A stretch of 61,398 bases of DNA, taken from contig CAMLJY010000038.1 of NCBI GenBank assembly GCA_946480465.1, forward strand, positions 1-61,398. Direction: 5' to 3'. Origin of the DNA: an uncultured Burkholderiales bacterium (lineage in GTDB: Bacteria; Pseudomonadota; Gammaproteobacteria; Burkholderiales; Burkholderiaceae). The notes beneath the pieces were generated by a model. That model was not told where the DNA came from. It was given only the letters and a program-made list of their open reading frames with translations, and did not search any database. This document shows positions 51,135-59,931 of the stretch, piece after piece. A program made the translations under genes and the position numbers. How positions within the stretch are numbered: position 1 is the stretch's first letter; each line of letters opens with the position of its first letter.

Positions 51135-52225
51135 GCGGCCACGAGCGCCCGATCACCGTGCTGATCGTCGAGGCCTCGCCGGCGGTCGCCGAGTTCCTGT
51201 CGCGCCTGCTCGGCGCGGATCCGGCGATCCGCGTCGTCGGCGTCGTCACCGAAGCGCACACCGCCGTTGCCATGGCGAGCCGGCTGCGCCCATCGGTCAT
51301 CACGATGGACATCCAGATGCCGGGTATGGACGGCTTCGAGGCCACGCGCCGCATCATGGAGACCTGTCCCGCGCCGATCGTGATGGTCTCCGGCGGCCCG
51401 CCGGAGGGCTCGGCCGGCGAGTTGCGGGCCGTGGCCGCCGGTGCGCTGGCCAGCGTGCCGCGCCCGGCCGACCCCGGCCACCCCGACCATGCGGCGTCGG
51501 CCCGCCGCCTGGTCGAGACGGTCAAGCTGATGTCCGAAGTCAAGGTGGTGCGGCGCTGGCCGCGCCGCCGCCCGGCCGGCGCTCCGGCGGCCCAGGCGGC
51601 GGCCGCGCCGGCCAGCGATGCCCCGCCGTCGCCGGCCGAGCCGCTCGCCCTGCCGCGCGGCATCCGGGCGGTGGCGATCGGCGCGTCCACCGGCGGTCCG
51701 CTGGTGCTGCAGTCCATCCTGGCGCGGCTGCCGAAGCAGCTGTCGGCGCCGGTGCTGATCGTGCAGCACATGGCGCCGGGCTTCGTCGACAGCTTCGCCG
51801 ACTGGCTGCAGCAATCCACCGGATTCCCGGTGCGCCTGCCCACCGGCGGCGAAGCGCTGCTGCCGGGCGTGGCCTACGTCGCGCCCGACGGCCTGCACAT
51901 GGGCGTGGGCACGGACGGCCGCGTGCTGCTGTCGCGGCAGGCGCCCGAGAACGGCGTGCGGCCGGCCGTGTCCTTCCTGTTCCGCAGCCTGCATGCGGCG
52001 CTGGCGCCGCACGTGGCGGCGGTGCTGCTGACCGGCATGGGGCGGGACGGCGTCGACGAACTCAAACGCCTGAAAGACGCGGGGGCGGTCACGATCGCGC
52101 AGGACCAGAAGTCCTCGGTGATCTTCGGCATGCCGGGGCAGGCGGTGGAAGCCGGTGCCGTCTCGCACGTCCTGCCGCCCGATGCCATCGCCCGTGCGCT
52201 GGCCAGCCTGGTTCCATCCGAATGA
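51131..52225 (+). CDS. cheB: CheB protein-glutamate methylesterase (WspF-like)
   Basis: A 364-residue receptor methylesterase/deamidase resetting the array. The receiver has phosphoacceptor Asp60 in TMDIQMPGMDG, but the usual acidic pair reads Glu14/Ala15. The catalytic triad is intact: Ser186 in GASTGG, His213 in VQHMAPG and Asp306 in TGMGRDG. A Pro/Ala linker (about 145-172) joins the domains. ATG overlaps the cheA stop and its own stop overlaps the hybrid-kinase ATG by 4 bases, so the run is translationally coupled. Confidence 0.94.
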   Translation: MSGHERPITVLIVEASPAVAEFLSRLLGADPAIRVVGVVTEAHTAVAMASRLRPSVITMDIQMPGMDGFEATRRIMETCPAPIVMVSGGPPEGSAGELRAVAAGALASVPRPADPGHPDHAASARRLVETVKLMSEVKVVRRWPRRRPAGAPAAQAAAAPASDAPPSPAEPLALPRGIRAVAIGASTGGPLVLQSILARLPKQLSAPVLIVQHMAPGFVDSFADWLQQSTGFPVRLPTGGEALLPGVAYVAPDGLHMGVGTDGRVLLSRQAPENGVRPAVSFLFRSLHAALAPHVAAVLLTGMGRDGVDELKRLKDAGAVTIAQDQKSSVIFGMPGQAVEAGAVSHVLPPDAIARALASLVPSE

Positions 52226-54570
52226 CCGACCACGACGAATCCATCGAGATCCTCATCGTCGAGGACAGCCCGACGCAGGCCCAGCAGCTGCTGCTGATGC
52301 TCGAGCACCGGGGCTATCGCCTGAACGTGGCGGCCAACGGGCGCGAGGCCCTGGCCCGGATGGCCCTCAAGCCGCCGGCGCTGGTGGTCAGCGACGTCGT
52401 GATGCCCGAGATGGACGGCTATGCGCTGTGCCGCGCGATCAAGCAGGACGAACTGCTGCGCGAGACGCCGGTGGTGCTGCTGACCTCGCTGTCCGATCCG
52501 GCCGACGTGGTGCGCGGGCTGGAGGTCGGTGCCGACAGCTTCCTCTTCAAGCCCTGCGATCCGCGCTACCTGGCCGCGCGCATCGAGTCGCTGATCGCGA
52601 ACCGCCACCTGCAGGGTGCGGACTCGGCCAAGATGGGCGTCGAGATCTTCTTCGCCGGGCGCAAGTTCTTCATCACCTCCAACCGGCTGCAGATCCTGAA
52701 CCTGCTGCTGTCCACCTACGAGGCCGCGGTGCAGCGCAACGACGAACTGATCCGGGTGCAGGACGAGCTGCGCTTCGTCAACGAGAACCTGGAGGCCACC
52801 GTGCGCGAGCGCACGCACGAGCTGGCCGAGGAGATCGACGAGCGCAAGCGCATCGAGGCCAAGCTGCAGGCCCGCTTCGCCCGCCTGCAGCTGCTGCGGC
52901 AGATCACCCATGCCATCGGCCGCCAGAGCGAGCTGCGGGACATCCTGCACGTGGTGTCCGACAGCATCGAGGAGCAGCTGCCGGTGGACTTCTGCGCCAT
53001 CGCGCTGCACCAGCCGGCGGAGCGCCGGCTCACGGTCACCAGCATCGGCACCCGTGGTGGTGCGCTGGCGCAGCGGGTGGGCCTGGCCGAAGGCGCGCAG
53101 CTGCCGGTGGCCGATGTGGCGCTGGCGCGCTGCGTGGCCGGCGAGCTGGTGCACGAGCCCGACCTGCGCCAGGTGCGCCTGCCTTTCGCCGACCGCCTGG
53201 GCGCGGGCGGCCTGCACAGCGCGGTGCTGGTGCCGCTGCGGGTCGACGACGAGGTGTTCGGCGCCATCGTCGCGGCGCGCCGCGACGACCACAGCTTCAC
53301 GAGCGCGGACTGCGAGTTCCTCGGCCAGCTGGGCGAGCACGTGGCCCTGGCATCGAACCAGGCGCGCCTGCACGCGGACCTGCAGCATGCCTACGACGAC
53401 CTGCACCGCACGCAGCAGTACGTGATGCAGCAGGAACGCCTGCGGGCGCTGGGGCAGATGGCCAGCGGCATCGCGCACGACATCAACAACGCCATCTCGC
53501 CGATCGCGCTCTACACCGAGTCGCTGCTGGCGCGCGAGGCGCAGCTGAGCCCGCGCGGCCGTTCACAGCTGGAGACCATCCAGCGCGCCATCGAGGACCT
53601 GGCCGAGACGGTGGCGCGCATGCGCGAGTTCTATCGCCCGCGCGATGCGCAGGCCGGCAGCGTGCGGGTGGCCCTGAACCCGCTGGTGGACCAGGTCGTC
53701 GAGCTGACGCGGGCGCGCTGGCGCGACATGCCGCAGCAGGCCGGCACCGCGATCGACGTGGCGATCGAGCTGCAGCAGCCGCTGCCTTCGGTGATGGCGT
53801 CCGAAGGCGAGATCCGCGAGGCGCTGACCAACCTGGTGTTCAACGCCGTCGATGCGATGCCGGCCGGCGGCACGCTGGGCTTTCGCACCCGCTCGTTCAC
53901 CGACGAGGCCGGCCACGACCGCGTCGCGATCGCCGTGTCGGACACCGGCACCGGCATGGACGAGCAGACCCGCCGGCGCTGCCTGGAGCCCTTCTACACC
54001 ACCAAGGGCGACCGCGGCACCGGCCTGGGCCTGGCGATGGTCTACGGCACGATGCAGCGCCACGGCGGCGAGCTGCGCATCGACAGCACGCCGGGCCAGG
54101 GCACCACCGTCAGCCTGTGCTTCCCGTCGGCCGATGCGCGGGAGATTGCCGCCGCCAGCGACTGGGGCGAGCTGGCCGAGCCGGCCGCGCCGGCGGCGCT
54201 GCGCCTGCTCGTCGTCGACGACGACCCGGTGCTGTTGCGCTCGCTGACCGACATCCTCGAGGCGGAGGGCCACGAGGTGACCGCCGCCGCCGGCGGCCGC
54301 CAGGGCATCGACGCCGCCACGGCGGCGGCGGAGCGCGGCAGTCCCTTCGATGCGGTGATCACCGACCTCGGCATGCCGAACGTCGATGGCCGGCAGGTGG
54401 CCCGCGCGGTGAAGGCCGCGTCGCCCGGCACGCTGGTGCTGATGCTCACCGGCTGGGGCCGCCGCATGCAGGAAGACGGCGAGCGGGTCGAGTTCGTCGA
54501 CCAGCTGCTCAGCAAGCCGCCCCGCGTGGCGGACCTGCGCGCGGCGCTGCGGCGCCAGGCCGCACCATGA
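52222..54570 (+). CDS. Hybrid sensor kinase REC-GAF-HisKA-HATPase-REC
   Basis: A 782-residue soluble protein. The N-terminal receiver (ILIVEDSPTQAQQLL, Asp58 in VVSDVVMPEMDG, FLFKPCD) is followed by a coiled coil at about 165-225 (NLEATVRERTHELAEEIDERK) and a GAF domain (about 230-385). The kinase core has MASGIAHDINNAISPIALY, NLVFNAVDAMPAGG, VSDTGTGMDEQ and GTGLGLAMVYG. A C-terminal receiver (LLVVDDDPVLLRS, VITDLGMPNVDG) ends it. The N-terminal receiver is placed to accept phosphate from the CheA next door, converting chemosensory output into a phosphorelay. Coupled by ATGA to cheB and to the NarL-type gene. Confidence 0.93.
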   Translation: MTDHDESIEILIVEDSPTQAQQLLLMLEHRGYRLNVAANGREALARMALKPPALVVSDVVMPEMDGYALCRAIKQDELLRETPVVLLTSLSDPADVVRGLEVGADSFLFKPCDPRYLAARIESLIANRHLQGADSAKMGVEIFFAGRKFFITSNRLQILNLLLSTYEAAVQRNDELIRVQDELRFVNENLEATVRERTHELAEEIDERKRIEAKLQARFARLQLLRQITHAIGRQSELRDILHVVSDSIEEQLPVDFCAIALHQPAERRLTVTSIGTRGGALAQRVGLAEGAQLPVADVALARCVAGELVHEPDLRQVRLPFADRLGAGGLHSAVLVPLRVDDEVFGAIVAARRDDHSFTSADCEFLGQLGEHVALASNQARLHADLQHAYDDLHRTQQYVMQQERLRALGQMASGIAHDINNAISPIALYTESLLAREAQLSPRGRSQLETIQRAIEDLAETVARMREFYRPRDAQAGSVRVALNPLVDQVVELTRARWRDMPQQAGTAIDVAIELQQPLPSVMASEGEIREALTNLVFNAVDAMPAGGTLGFRTRSFTDEAGHDRVAIAVSDTGTGMDEQTRRRCLEPFYTTKGDRGTGLGLAMVYGTMQRHGGELRIDSTPGQGTTVSLCFPSADAREIAAASDWGELAEPAAPAALRLLVVDDDPVLLRSLTDILEAEGHEVTAAAGGRQGIDAATAAAERGSPFDAVITDLGMPNVDGRQVARAVKAASPGTLVLMLTGWGRRMQEDGERVEFVDQLLSKPPRVADLRAALRRQAAP

Positions 54571-55262
54571 CCGCCGTTTCCGCAACCGGCGCAGGGGCGA
54601 TGCACGCCGGCGCACCCATCCGCACCGTGCTGGCCGACGACCACGACCTCGTCCGCTCCGGCCTCAGGCTGCTGCTCGAGGTGGTGCCCGGGGTGCGGGT
54701 GGTGGCCGAGGCGCGCGACGGCACCGAGCTGCTGGAGGCGGTGCGCCGCGAGCAGCCGGACCTGGTCGTGACCGACATCAGCATGCCCGGCATGGATGGC
54801 CTCACCTCGCTGTCGCTGCTGCGCGGGCAGCCGCAGGCGCCGCGGGTGCTGGTGGTGTCGATGCACGACTCGCCCGACCTCATTCGCCGCGCCTTCGCGC
54901 TGGGCGCGGCGGGCTACGTGATGAAGGACAGCACGGCGGTGGAGTTCGAGCAGGCGGTGCGCTGCGTGATGTCGGGGCAGCCCTACTACAGCGCCCAGGT
55001 GTCGCAAAGGCTGCTGCAGACGCAGGCGCCGGCGCCTGAACAGCTGCTGACACCGCGGCAGATCGAGATCCTGGTCCTCATCGCCACCGGCCACGCCGCC
55101 AAGGAGGTGGCCTTCAAGCTCGGCCTCAGCCCGAAGACGGTGGACGTGCACCGCGCCCGCATCATGGAACGCCTGGGCATCAACGACATCGCCGGCCTGA
55201 CGCTGTACTGCGTGCGGCACGGCCTGGTCGATCCGGCGCGGCCGCGGGCCGAAGGCGCCTGA
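54567..55262 (+). CDS. NarL/FixJ-family response regulator
   Basis: A 231-residue transcription factor. The receiver has ADDHDLVRSGL (acidic pair Asp24/Asp25), phosphoacceptor Asp70 in VVTDISMPGMDG and the Lys in YVMKDST. The LuxR-type helix-turn-helix has LLTPRQIEILVLIATGHAAK and LSPKTVDVHRARIMERLGI. ATG overlaps the hybrid-kinase stop (ATGA). It is the last gene of the coupled operon and occupies the place of the wspR diguanylate cyclase in standard wsp loci. It probably turns the sensory signal into gene expression. Confidence 0.93.
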   Translation: MTAVSATGAGAMHAGAPIRTVLADDHDLVRSGLRLLLEVVPGVRVVAEARDGTELLEAVRREQPDLVVTDISMPGMDGLTSLSLLRGQPQAPRVLVVSMHDSPDLIRRAFALGAAGYVMKDSTAVEFEQAVRCVMSGQPYYSAQVSQRLLQTQAPAPEQLLTPRQIEILVLIATGHAAKEVAFKLGLSPKTVDVHRARIMERLGINDIAGLTLYCVRHGLVDPARPRAEGA

Positions 55263-55297
55263 TGCTTCGGCGGACTGGTGCAGCCTCGACGGGCCCT

Positions 55298-55315
55298 ACG
55301 AAATTTCCCTAAAGC
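55298..55315. promoter_or_regulatory. AT-rich element with GAAATTTC palindrome
   Basis: The gap between the NarL gene and the EAL gene contains ACGAAATTTCCCTAAAG, a sharp AT-rich island with the 8-base palindrome GAAATTTC at 55300-55307. It lies 56-73 bases before the EAL gene start, in promoter position. A binding site for the adjacent NarL-type regulator or a promoter element is possible. Confidence 0.35.
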
Positions 55316-55370
55316 GACGTACGCCTCAACATCGTCGGGGCGGGTGGCCCGATCGCTAAGCTCGCCGGCG

Positions 55371-57506
55371 ATGAGCATGCTGTCCCTCGCCGAGATGCAA
55401 CCGCTGTCCTCGGTCCAGGGCGGTCCGGCCTTGCCCGGTCCGCGGCCCGGGAGCGGGGTGACGAACGACCAGCACTACCGCCTGCTGTTCGAGTCGAATC
55501 CGCTGCCGATGTGGGTCTACGACCTCGAGACGCTGGGCTTCCTCGACGTCAACGATGCGGCCTGCCGCAAGTACGGCTACACGCGCGCGGAGTTCCTGGC
55601 GCTGACGATCCGCGACATCCGGCCGCCGGCCGACGTGGCCGCGGTCGAGGATTCGGTGCGGACCACGCCGTCCCATGCCATCGGCAGCAGCCTCTGGCGC
55701 CACCGGCTGCGCGATGGGCGCTTGATCCGCGTCGAGGTCACTTCGCACGAGCTGGTGTACGCCGGCCGGCGGGCGCGCTTCGTCTGCCCCATCGACGTGA
55801 CCCAGCGCCTGGCCGCCGAGGAGGCCCTGGGCCAGCGCGAGGCCGGGCTGCGCCAGGCGCAGGCGATGGCGCGCCTGGGTCACTTCATCGTGCGCGAAGG
55901 TGGCGCGGTCGAGAGCCGGTCCGAGAGCCTGTCGGCGATCACCGGCCTGCACGGCGAGCGCATGCCCGCCACCACCCGGGCGTGGATGCAGCTGGTGCAC
56001 CCGGACGACCGCGAGCACTTCCGGCGCGTCTGCCACGAGGCCCTGCGGCTCGGCGATCGCCACGAGATGTCGTACCGCGTGGCCCATGCCGACGGCCGCT
56101 GGGTCGCGATCCGCCAGGTGATCGAGCCGATGGCGGGCACGGGCGTGGACGGCGCGCGGCGTTGGTTCAGCACGCTGCAGGACGTGACCGAGCAGCTGCA
56201 GAAGGACGAGCGCCTGGTCTACCTGGCAGCCCATGATCCGCTGACGGGGCTGGCGAACGACACGCTGCTGCGCGAGCGGCTGCGGCAGGAGATCGCCATT
56301 GCCCGCGCGGGCGGGCAGCGCCTGGCGCTGGTCATGATGGACATCGAGCGCTTCAAGGGCATCAACGACGCCTTGGGCCGCGAGGCCGGCGACGAGGTGC
56401 TGCGCGAGCTGGCGCGCCGCCTCCGCGCCGCTGCCGGCGGCGAGGCGTGCGTCGCCCGCGTGGGACCCAACCACTTCGCCTTCCTGGTTCCCGGCGCGAA
56501 GGGCGAGTCCGACGTGCTGCGTGCCGCGGAGGCGGTCAGCGCGTGCTGCTTCGGCCCGGTGTTCGTCGTGGCCGGCGAGCAGCTGCGCCTGTCGGCGCGC
56601 ATGGGCATCGCGCTGCACCCGGCCGATGGCGCCGAGGCGGAGCTGCTGTTCCGCAACGCCGAGGCGGCAGTGCGCAAGGCCAAGGCCGGCGGCGAGCGGG
56701 CGCTCTTCTACAACCACCTGATGACCGAGGCGGTGGCCGAGAAGCTGGCGCTGGAGAACCAGCTGCGGCAGGCGCTGGAAAACGATGAGTTCGTGCTGCA
56801 CTACCAGCCCAAGGTGGACCTGGACACGCGCCGCGTGCTGGGGCTGGAGGCCCTGATCCGCTGGAACAGCCCGCGCCTGGGCCTGGTGCCGCCGGCCCGC
56901 TTCATCCCGCTGATGGAGGAAACCGGCCTGATCCTGGAGGTGGGCCCCTGGGCCTTGCGCCAGGCCGCCGCGGATCGCCGGCGCTGGGTCGATGCCGGGC
57001 AGCCGGCGCCGCGCATCGCGGTCAACGTCTCGGCGGTGCAGGTGCGGCGGCCGGACTTCGTTGCCACGGTGCAGGCGGCGCTGGCGCGCGGGGCGCGCGA
57101 TCCCGGCATCGACATCGAACTCACCGAAAGCCTGGTGATGGAAGACGTCGAGTCGAGCATCGGCAAGCTGCAGGCGCTGCGCGCACTGGGCGTCGAGATC
57201 GCGATCGACGACTTCGGCACCGGCTACTCGTCGCTCGCCTACCTGACCCGCCTGCCGGTGCAGACACTGAAGATCGACCGCTCCTTCGTCGCCACCATGC
57301 TGGACCAGCGCGACGGCCTGACGCTGGTGTCGTCGATGATCTCGCTGGCGCATGCACTGCGTTTGAAGATCGTGGCCGAGGGTGTCGAGACCGAGGAACA
57401 GGCGCGCACGCTGCACCTGCTGCGCTGCGACCAGATGCAGGGCTACCTCTTCAGCCGCCCGCTGCCTTTCGAGGCGGTGAGCGCGCTGCTGGTGGAGGCG
57501 GCGTGA
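55371..57506 (+). CDS. PAS-PAS-GGDEF(degenerate)-EAL c-di-GMP phosphodiesterase
   Basis: A 711-residue soluble protein. Two PAS domains come first (YRLLFESNPLPMWVYDLETL; a second at about 165-280), followed by a GGDEF domain whose active site reads RVGPNHFAFLV instead of GGDEF and is therefore inactive as a cyclase. The EAL domain is intact: EALIRW, NVSAVQ, ELTES, IDDFGTGYSSL, LKIDRSFV, EGVET and QGYLFSRPLP. It should hydrolyse c-di-GMP, perhaps with GTP binding in the degenerate domain as an allosteric switch. ATG 55371 is the first good start after an upstream AT-rich element. Confidence 0.9.
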   Translation: MSMLSLAEMQPLSSVQGGPALPGPRPGSGVTNDQHYRLLFESNPLPMWVYDLETLGFLDVNDAACRKYGYTRAEFLALTIRDIRPPADVAAVEDSVRTTPSHAIGSSLWRHRLRDGRLIRVEVTSHELVYAGRRARFVCPIDVTQRLAAEEALGQREAGLRQAQAMARLGHFIVREGGAVESRSESLSAITGLHGERMPATTRAWMQLVHPDDREHFRRVCHEALRLGDRHEMSYRVAHADGRWVAIRQVIEPMAGTGVDGARRWFSTLQDVTEQLQKDERLVYLAAHDPLTGLANDTLLRERLRQEIAIARAGGQRLALVMMDIERFKGINDALGREAGDEVLRELARRLRAAAGGEACVARVGPNHFAFLVPGAKGESDVLRAAEAVSACCFGPVFVVAGEQLRLSARMGIALHPADGAEAELLFRNAEAAVRKAKAGGERALFYNHLMTEAVAEKLALENQLRQALENDEFVLHYQPKVDLDTRRVLGLEALIRWNSPRLGLVPPARFIPLMEETGLILEVGPWALRQAAADRRRWVDAGQPAPRIAVNVSAVQVRRPDFVATVQAALARGARDPGIDIELTESLVMEDVESSIGKLQALRALGVEIAIDDFGTGYSSLAYLTRLPVQTLKIDRSFVATMLDQRDGLTLVSSMISLAHALRLKIVAEGVETEEQARTLHLLRCDQMQGYLFSRPLPFEAVSALLVEAA

Positions 57507-57567
57507 CCACACTGCGCCCGGCCATGGCAGGGGGGTGGCCGGAGGATGGTTTGGCGAGGGGGGCTGC

Positions 57568-58785
57568 TTGAGCAGCGTCTGGCCGCCCCGCGGTGCGGCG
57601 CCTCAGGCCGTTACCGAGCCCGGGGGGCGCGGCGTCCAGGCGCCGGCCGGTGCGCGCGGAGCGCCGGCCGCCACCGGCAAGGAGCAGCGCCTCCAGGCGC
57701 AGCGGCTGCGCATGACGGCGCTCAGCGTCGTCAACTTCCTGCTGCAGTCCGGCATCCTCGCGCTCTATGCCGCGCTGGGCCGGGTGTCCTGGGGCCTGGT
57801 GGCGTCCTTCCTGGTGGCTTCCATGGCGGCCAGCGGCGGCTTCTGGCTGCTGATCCGCAGTGGTCGCAATACCCGTTTCGCCGATCCCGGCATGCTGCTG
57901 CCGCAGATCGTCGTGAGCTGGCTGGTGCAGGTCGTGTTCCTGGCACTGGCGCCGCAGCTGGCCGTGGTGTTCCTCGTCTCGCTGCTGGTGGGATTCGTCT
58001 ACGCGATGATCGCCTTCGACGAGCGCCAGTTCATCATCGCGTGGCTGCTGCAGGCCGCGATGACGGCCGCCGCGATGGCCTGGGGCTGGCACGCGGCCGG
58101 TGCCCCCGGCTGGACCGTCGCCGAGCTGGCCGTGGCCTGGCTGCTCTTCTTCCTGTGCACGTACCGGATCACGGCCATCGGTGCCCAGTTCAGCAGCCTG
58201 CGGGCCAAGCTGTCGGAAAAGAACCGGCTGCTGTCGGAGTCGCTCGCCCGCATCGCCGAGCTGGCCAGCCACGACGACCTGACCGGTGCGCTCAACCGGC
58301 GCTCGTTCATGCAGCTGCTGGAGGCCGAACGCGCCCGGCTCGGCCGCGCGCCGCAGCCCTTCAGCGTGGCGCTGCTGGACCTGGACCACTTCAAGTCCAT
58401 CAACGACCGGCACGGCCACCTGGCCGGCGATGCGGTGCTGAAAGCGCTGTGCGGGGTGGTGGGCGGCGCCCTGCGCGGAACCGACGTCTTCGCGCGTTAC
58501 GGGGGCGAGGAATTCGTGCTGCTGCTGCACGCACCGATCGATGCGGCCACCACCTGGTCGGTGCTCGAGCGGGTGCGGCTGCGCATCGAGCGCCACGATT
58601 GGGATGCGATCGCCCCCGGCCTGGCCGTCACGGCATCCATCGGCATGGCCGTCTGGAGCGACGGCCAGACCGCGCAGGACTTGCTTGGGCAGGCGGACAA
58701 GGCGCTCTACGACGCGAAGCGGCGCGGCCGCAATCGGGTGATGCCGCGGGTGCTGCCGCCACGCCACGCCGACGGCGAGCCGTGA
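57568..58785 (+). CDS. Membrane-bound diguanylate cyclase (GGEEF)
   Basis: A 405-residue protein. About six hydrophobic segments between residues 50 and 210 form a membrane sensor; the C-terminal GGDEF domain follows (SHDDLTGALNRRSF, DLDHFKSINDRHGHLAGD). The active site is GGEEF and the inhibitory RxxD site is present in the right place (RGTD just before VFARYGGEEF), so synthesis of c-di-GMP with product inhibition is expected. The TTG at 57568 is favoured by GAGGGG five to six bases upstream; a GTG at 57535 is an alternative. It opposes the neighbouring EAL phosphodiesterase. Confidence 0.88.
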   Translation: MSSVWPPRGAAPQAVTEPGGRGVQAPAGARGAPAATGKEQRLQAQRLRMTALSVVNFLLQSGILALYAALGRVSWGLVASFLVASMAASGGFWLLIRSGRNTRFADPGMLLPQIVVSWLVQVVFLALAPQLAVVFLVSLLVGFVYAMIAFDERQFIIAWLLQAAMTAAAMAWGWHAAGAPGWTVAELAVAWLLFFLCTYRITAIGAQFSSLRAKLSEKNRLLSESLARIAELASHDDLTGALNRRSFMQLLEAERARLGRAPQPFSVALLDLDHFKSINDRHGHLAGDAVLKALCGVVGGALRGTDVFARYGGEEFVLLLHAPIDAATTWSVLERVRLRIERHDWDAIAPGLAVTASIGMAVWSDGQTAQDLLGQADKALYDAKRRGRNRVMPRVLPPRHADGEP

Positions 58786-58970
58786 AGTAAGTGGCGCCGG
58801 CGGCGCCGGACTTCGCCCGCGGCGGAACGCGCGCGCGCCGCGCAGGTCCGCACAGCGCGGCCCCGGCGATGCACGACGCCGCTGCCGCCGCGCGATCTCC
58901 CGACGACGCCGTCCCTGAAGGGCCGGCCCGGGATCGCGCGGCCTTCCAGCCTTCCACTCCCGCATGTCCG

Positions 58971-59819
58971 ATGTCCAAGCTGTTCCTTGTCCTTGCCGCG
59001 TTCCTCGTCTCCCTTCCGGCCACCGCCGCGCCGGCGCTGGAATCGCCGCGCGCGCTGGTGATGGATGCCGGCACCGGTGAGGTGCTGCTGGCCAAGGGCG
59101 CGCACGACGTGGCGTCGATCGCCTCGCTGAGCAAGCTGATGACGGCGATGGTCGTGCTGGATGCGCGGCTGAATCCCTTCGAGGTGCTGGAGATCGAGCC
59201 GGCCGACCTCGACACCATCAAGGGCACCCAGTCGGGCGTGCCCGTCGGCGCGCGCTTCACGCGGCGCACGCTGCTGCGGCTGGCGCTGCTGTCGTCGGAC
59301 AACCGGGCCGCCGCGGCGCTGGCCCGCACCTACCCGGGTGGCAAGCCGGGCTTCGTGCGGGCGGTGGCGGCCAAGGCGGCGGCGCTGGGCCTGAAGCGCA
59401 CCTCGATGGAGGAACCCACCGGTCTGTCGCCGCGCAACCGCTCCAGCGCGGCGGACGTGGCGCGGATGCTCGCCGCGTCGGCGACCTACCCCGACATCAC
59501 CGAGATCACCAGCCGGCCGGCGGCCCGCTTCGAGGTCAACGGCGCGCCGCGGCTGTTTCGCAACACCAACCGCATGGTGGGCCGGCCCGGCTGGCACATC
59601 CTGGTCTCCAAGACCGGCTACACCCGCGAGGCCGGGCGCTGCGTGACGATGGTGCTGGAAGAGGCGGGACGCAAGGTGCTGGTGGTGCTGATGGGCGCCG
59701 GCGATCGCGGAGGCCGGGCGCTGGATGCGTTGAACATCAAGCGCTGGCTGGCCGCCGGCGCCGGGCCGCGCAAGCAGCAGCAGCAGCGCGCGGGCGGGCC
59801 GGCGGCGCGGCTGTCCTGA
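58971..59819 (+). CDS. pbpG: D-alanyl-D-alanine endopeptidase/carboxypeptidase (PbpG-like, S11 family)
   Basis: A 282-residue periplasmic penicillin-binding-type hydrolase trimming peptidoglycan cross-links. Signal peptide about 1-20. The active-site Ser52-x-x-Lys55 lies in ASIASLSKLMTAM, the second motif is SSDNRAAAALAR (SxN), and the third is SKTGYTREAG (KTG). Size and order match PBP7/PbpG endopeptidases rather than the larger DacA type. The C-terminus is basic and Gln-rich. The ATG at 58971 directly precedes the signal peptide. It stands alone, 185 bases after the cyclase gene. Confidence 0.9.
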   Translation: MSKLFLVLAAFLVSLPATAAPALESPRALVMDAGTGEVLLAKGAHDVASIASLSKLMTAMVVLDARLNPFEVLEIEPADLDTIKGTQSGVPVGARFTRRTLLRLALLSSDNRAAAALARTYPGGKPGFVRAVAAKAAALGLKRTSMEEPTGLSPRNRSSAADVARMLAASATYPDITEITSRPAARFEVNGAPRLFRNTNRMVGRPGWHILVSKTGYTREAGRCVTMVLEEAGRKVLVVLMGAGDRGGRALDALNIKRWLAAGAGPRKQQQQRAGGPAARLS

Positions 59820-59931
59820 CGGGCGGCGCCGCGAGGCGCGTCGCCGGGGCGCGCCGGCATCGCGGGCCGGCATCGGCGGGCCGGGAACGGGGCTTGCCAC
59901 GCTCGGTGGCCGCCCCCACCAGGAAGCACCG

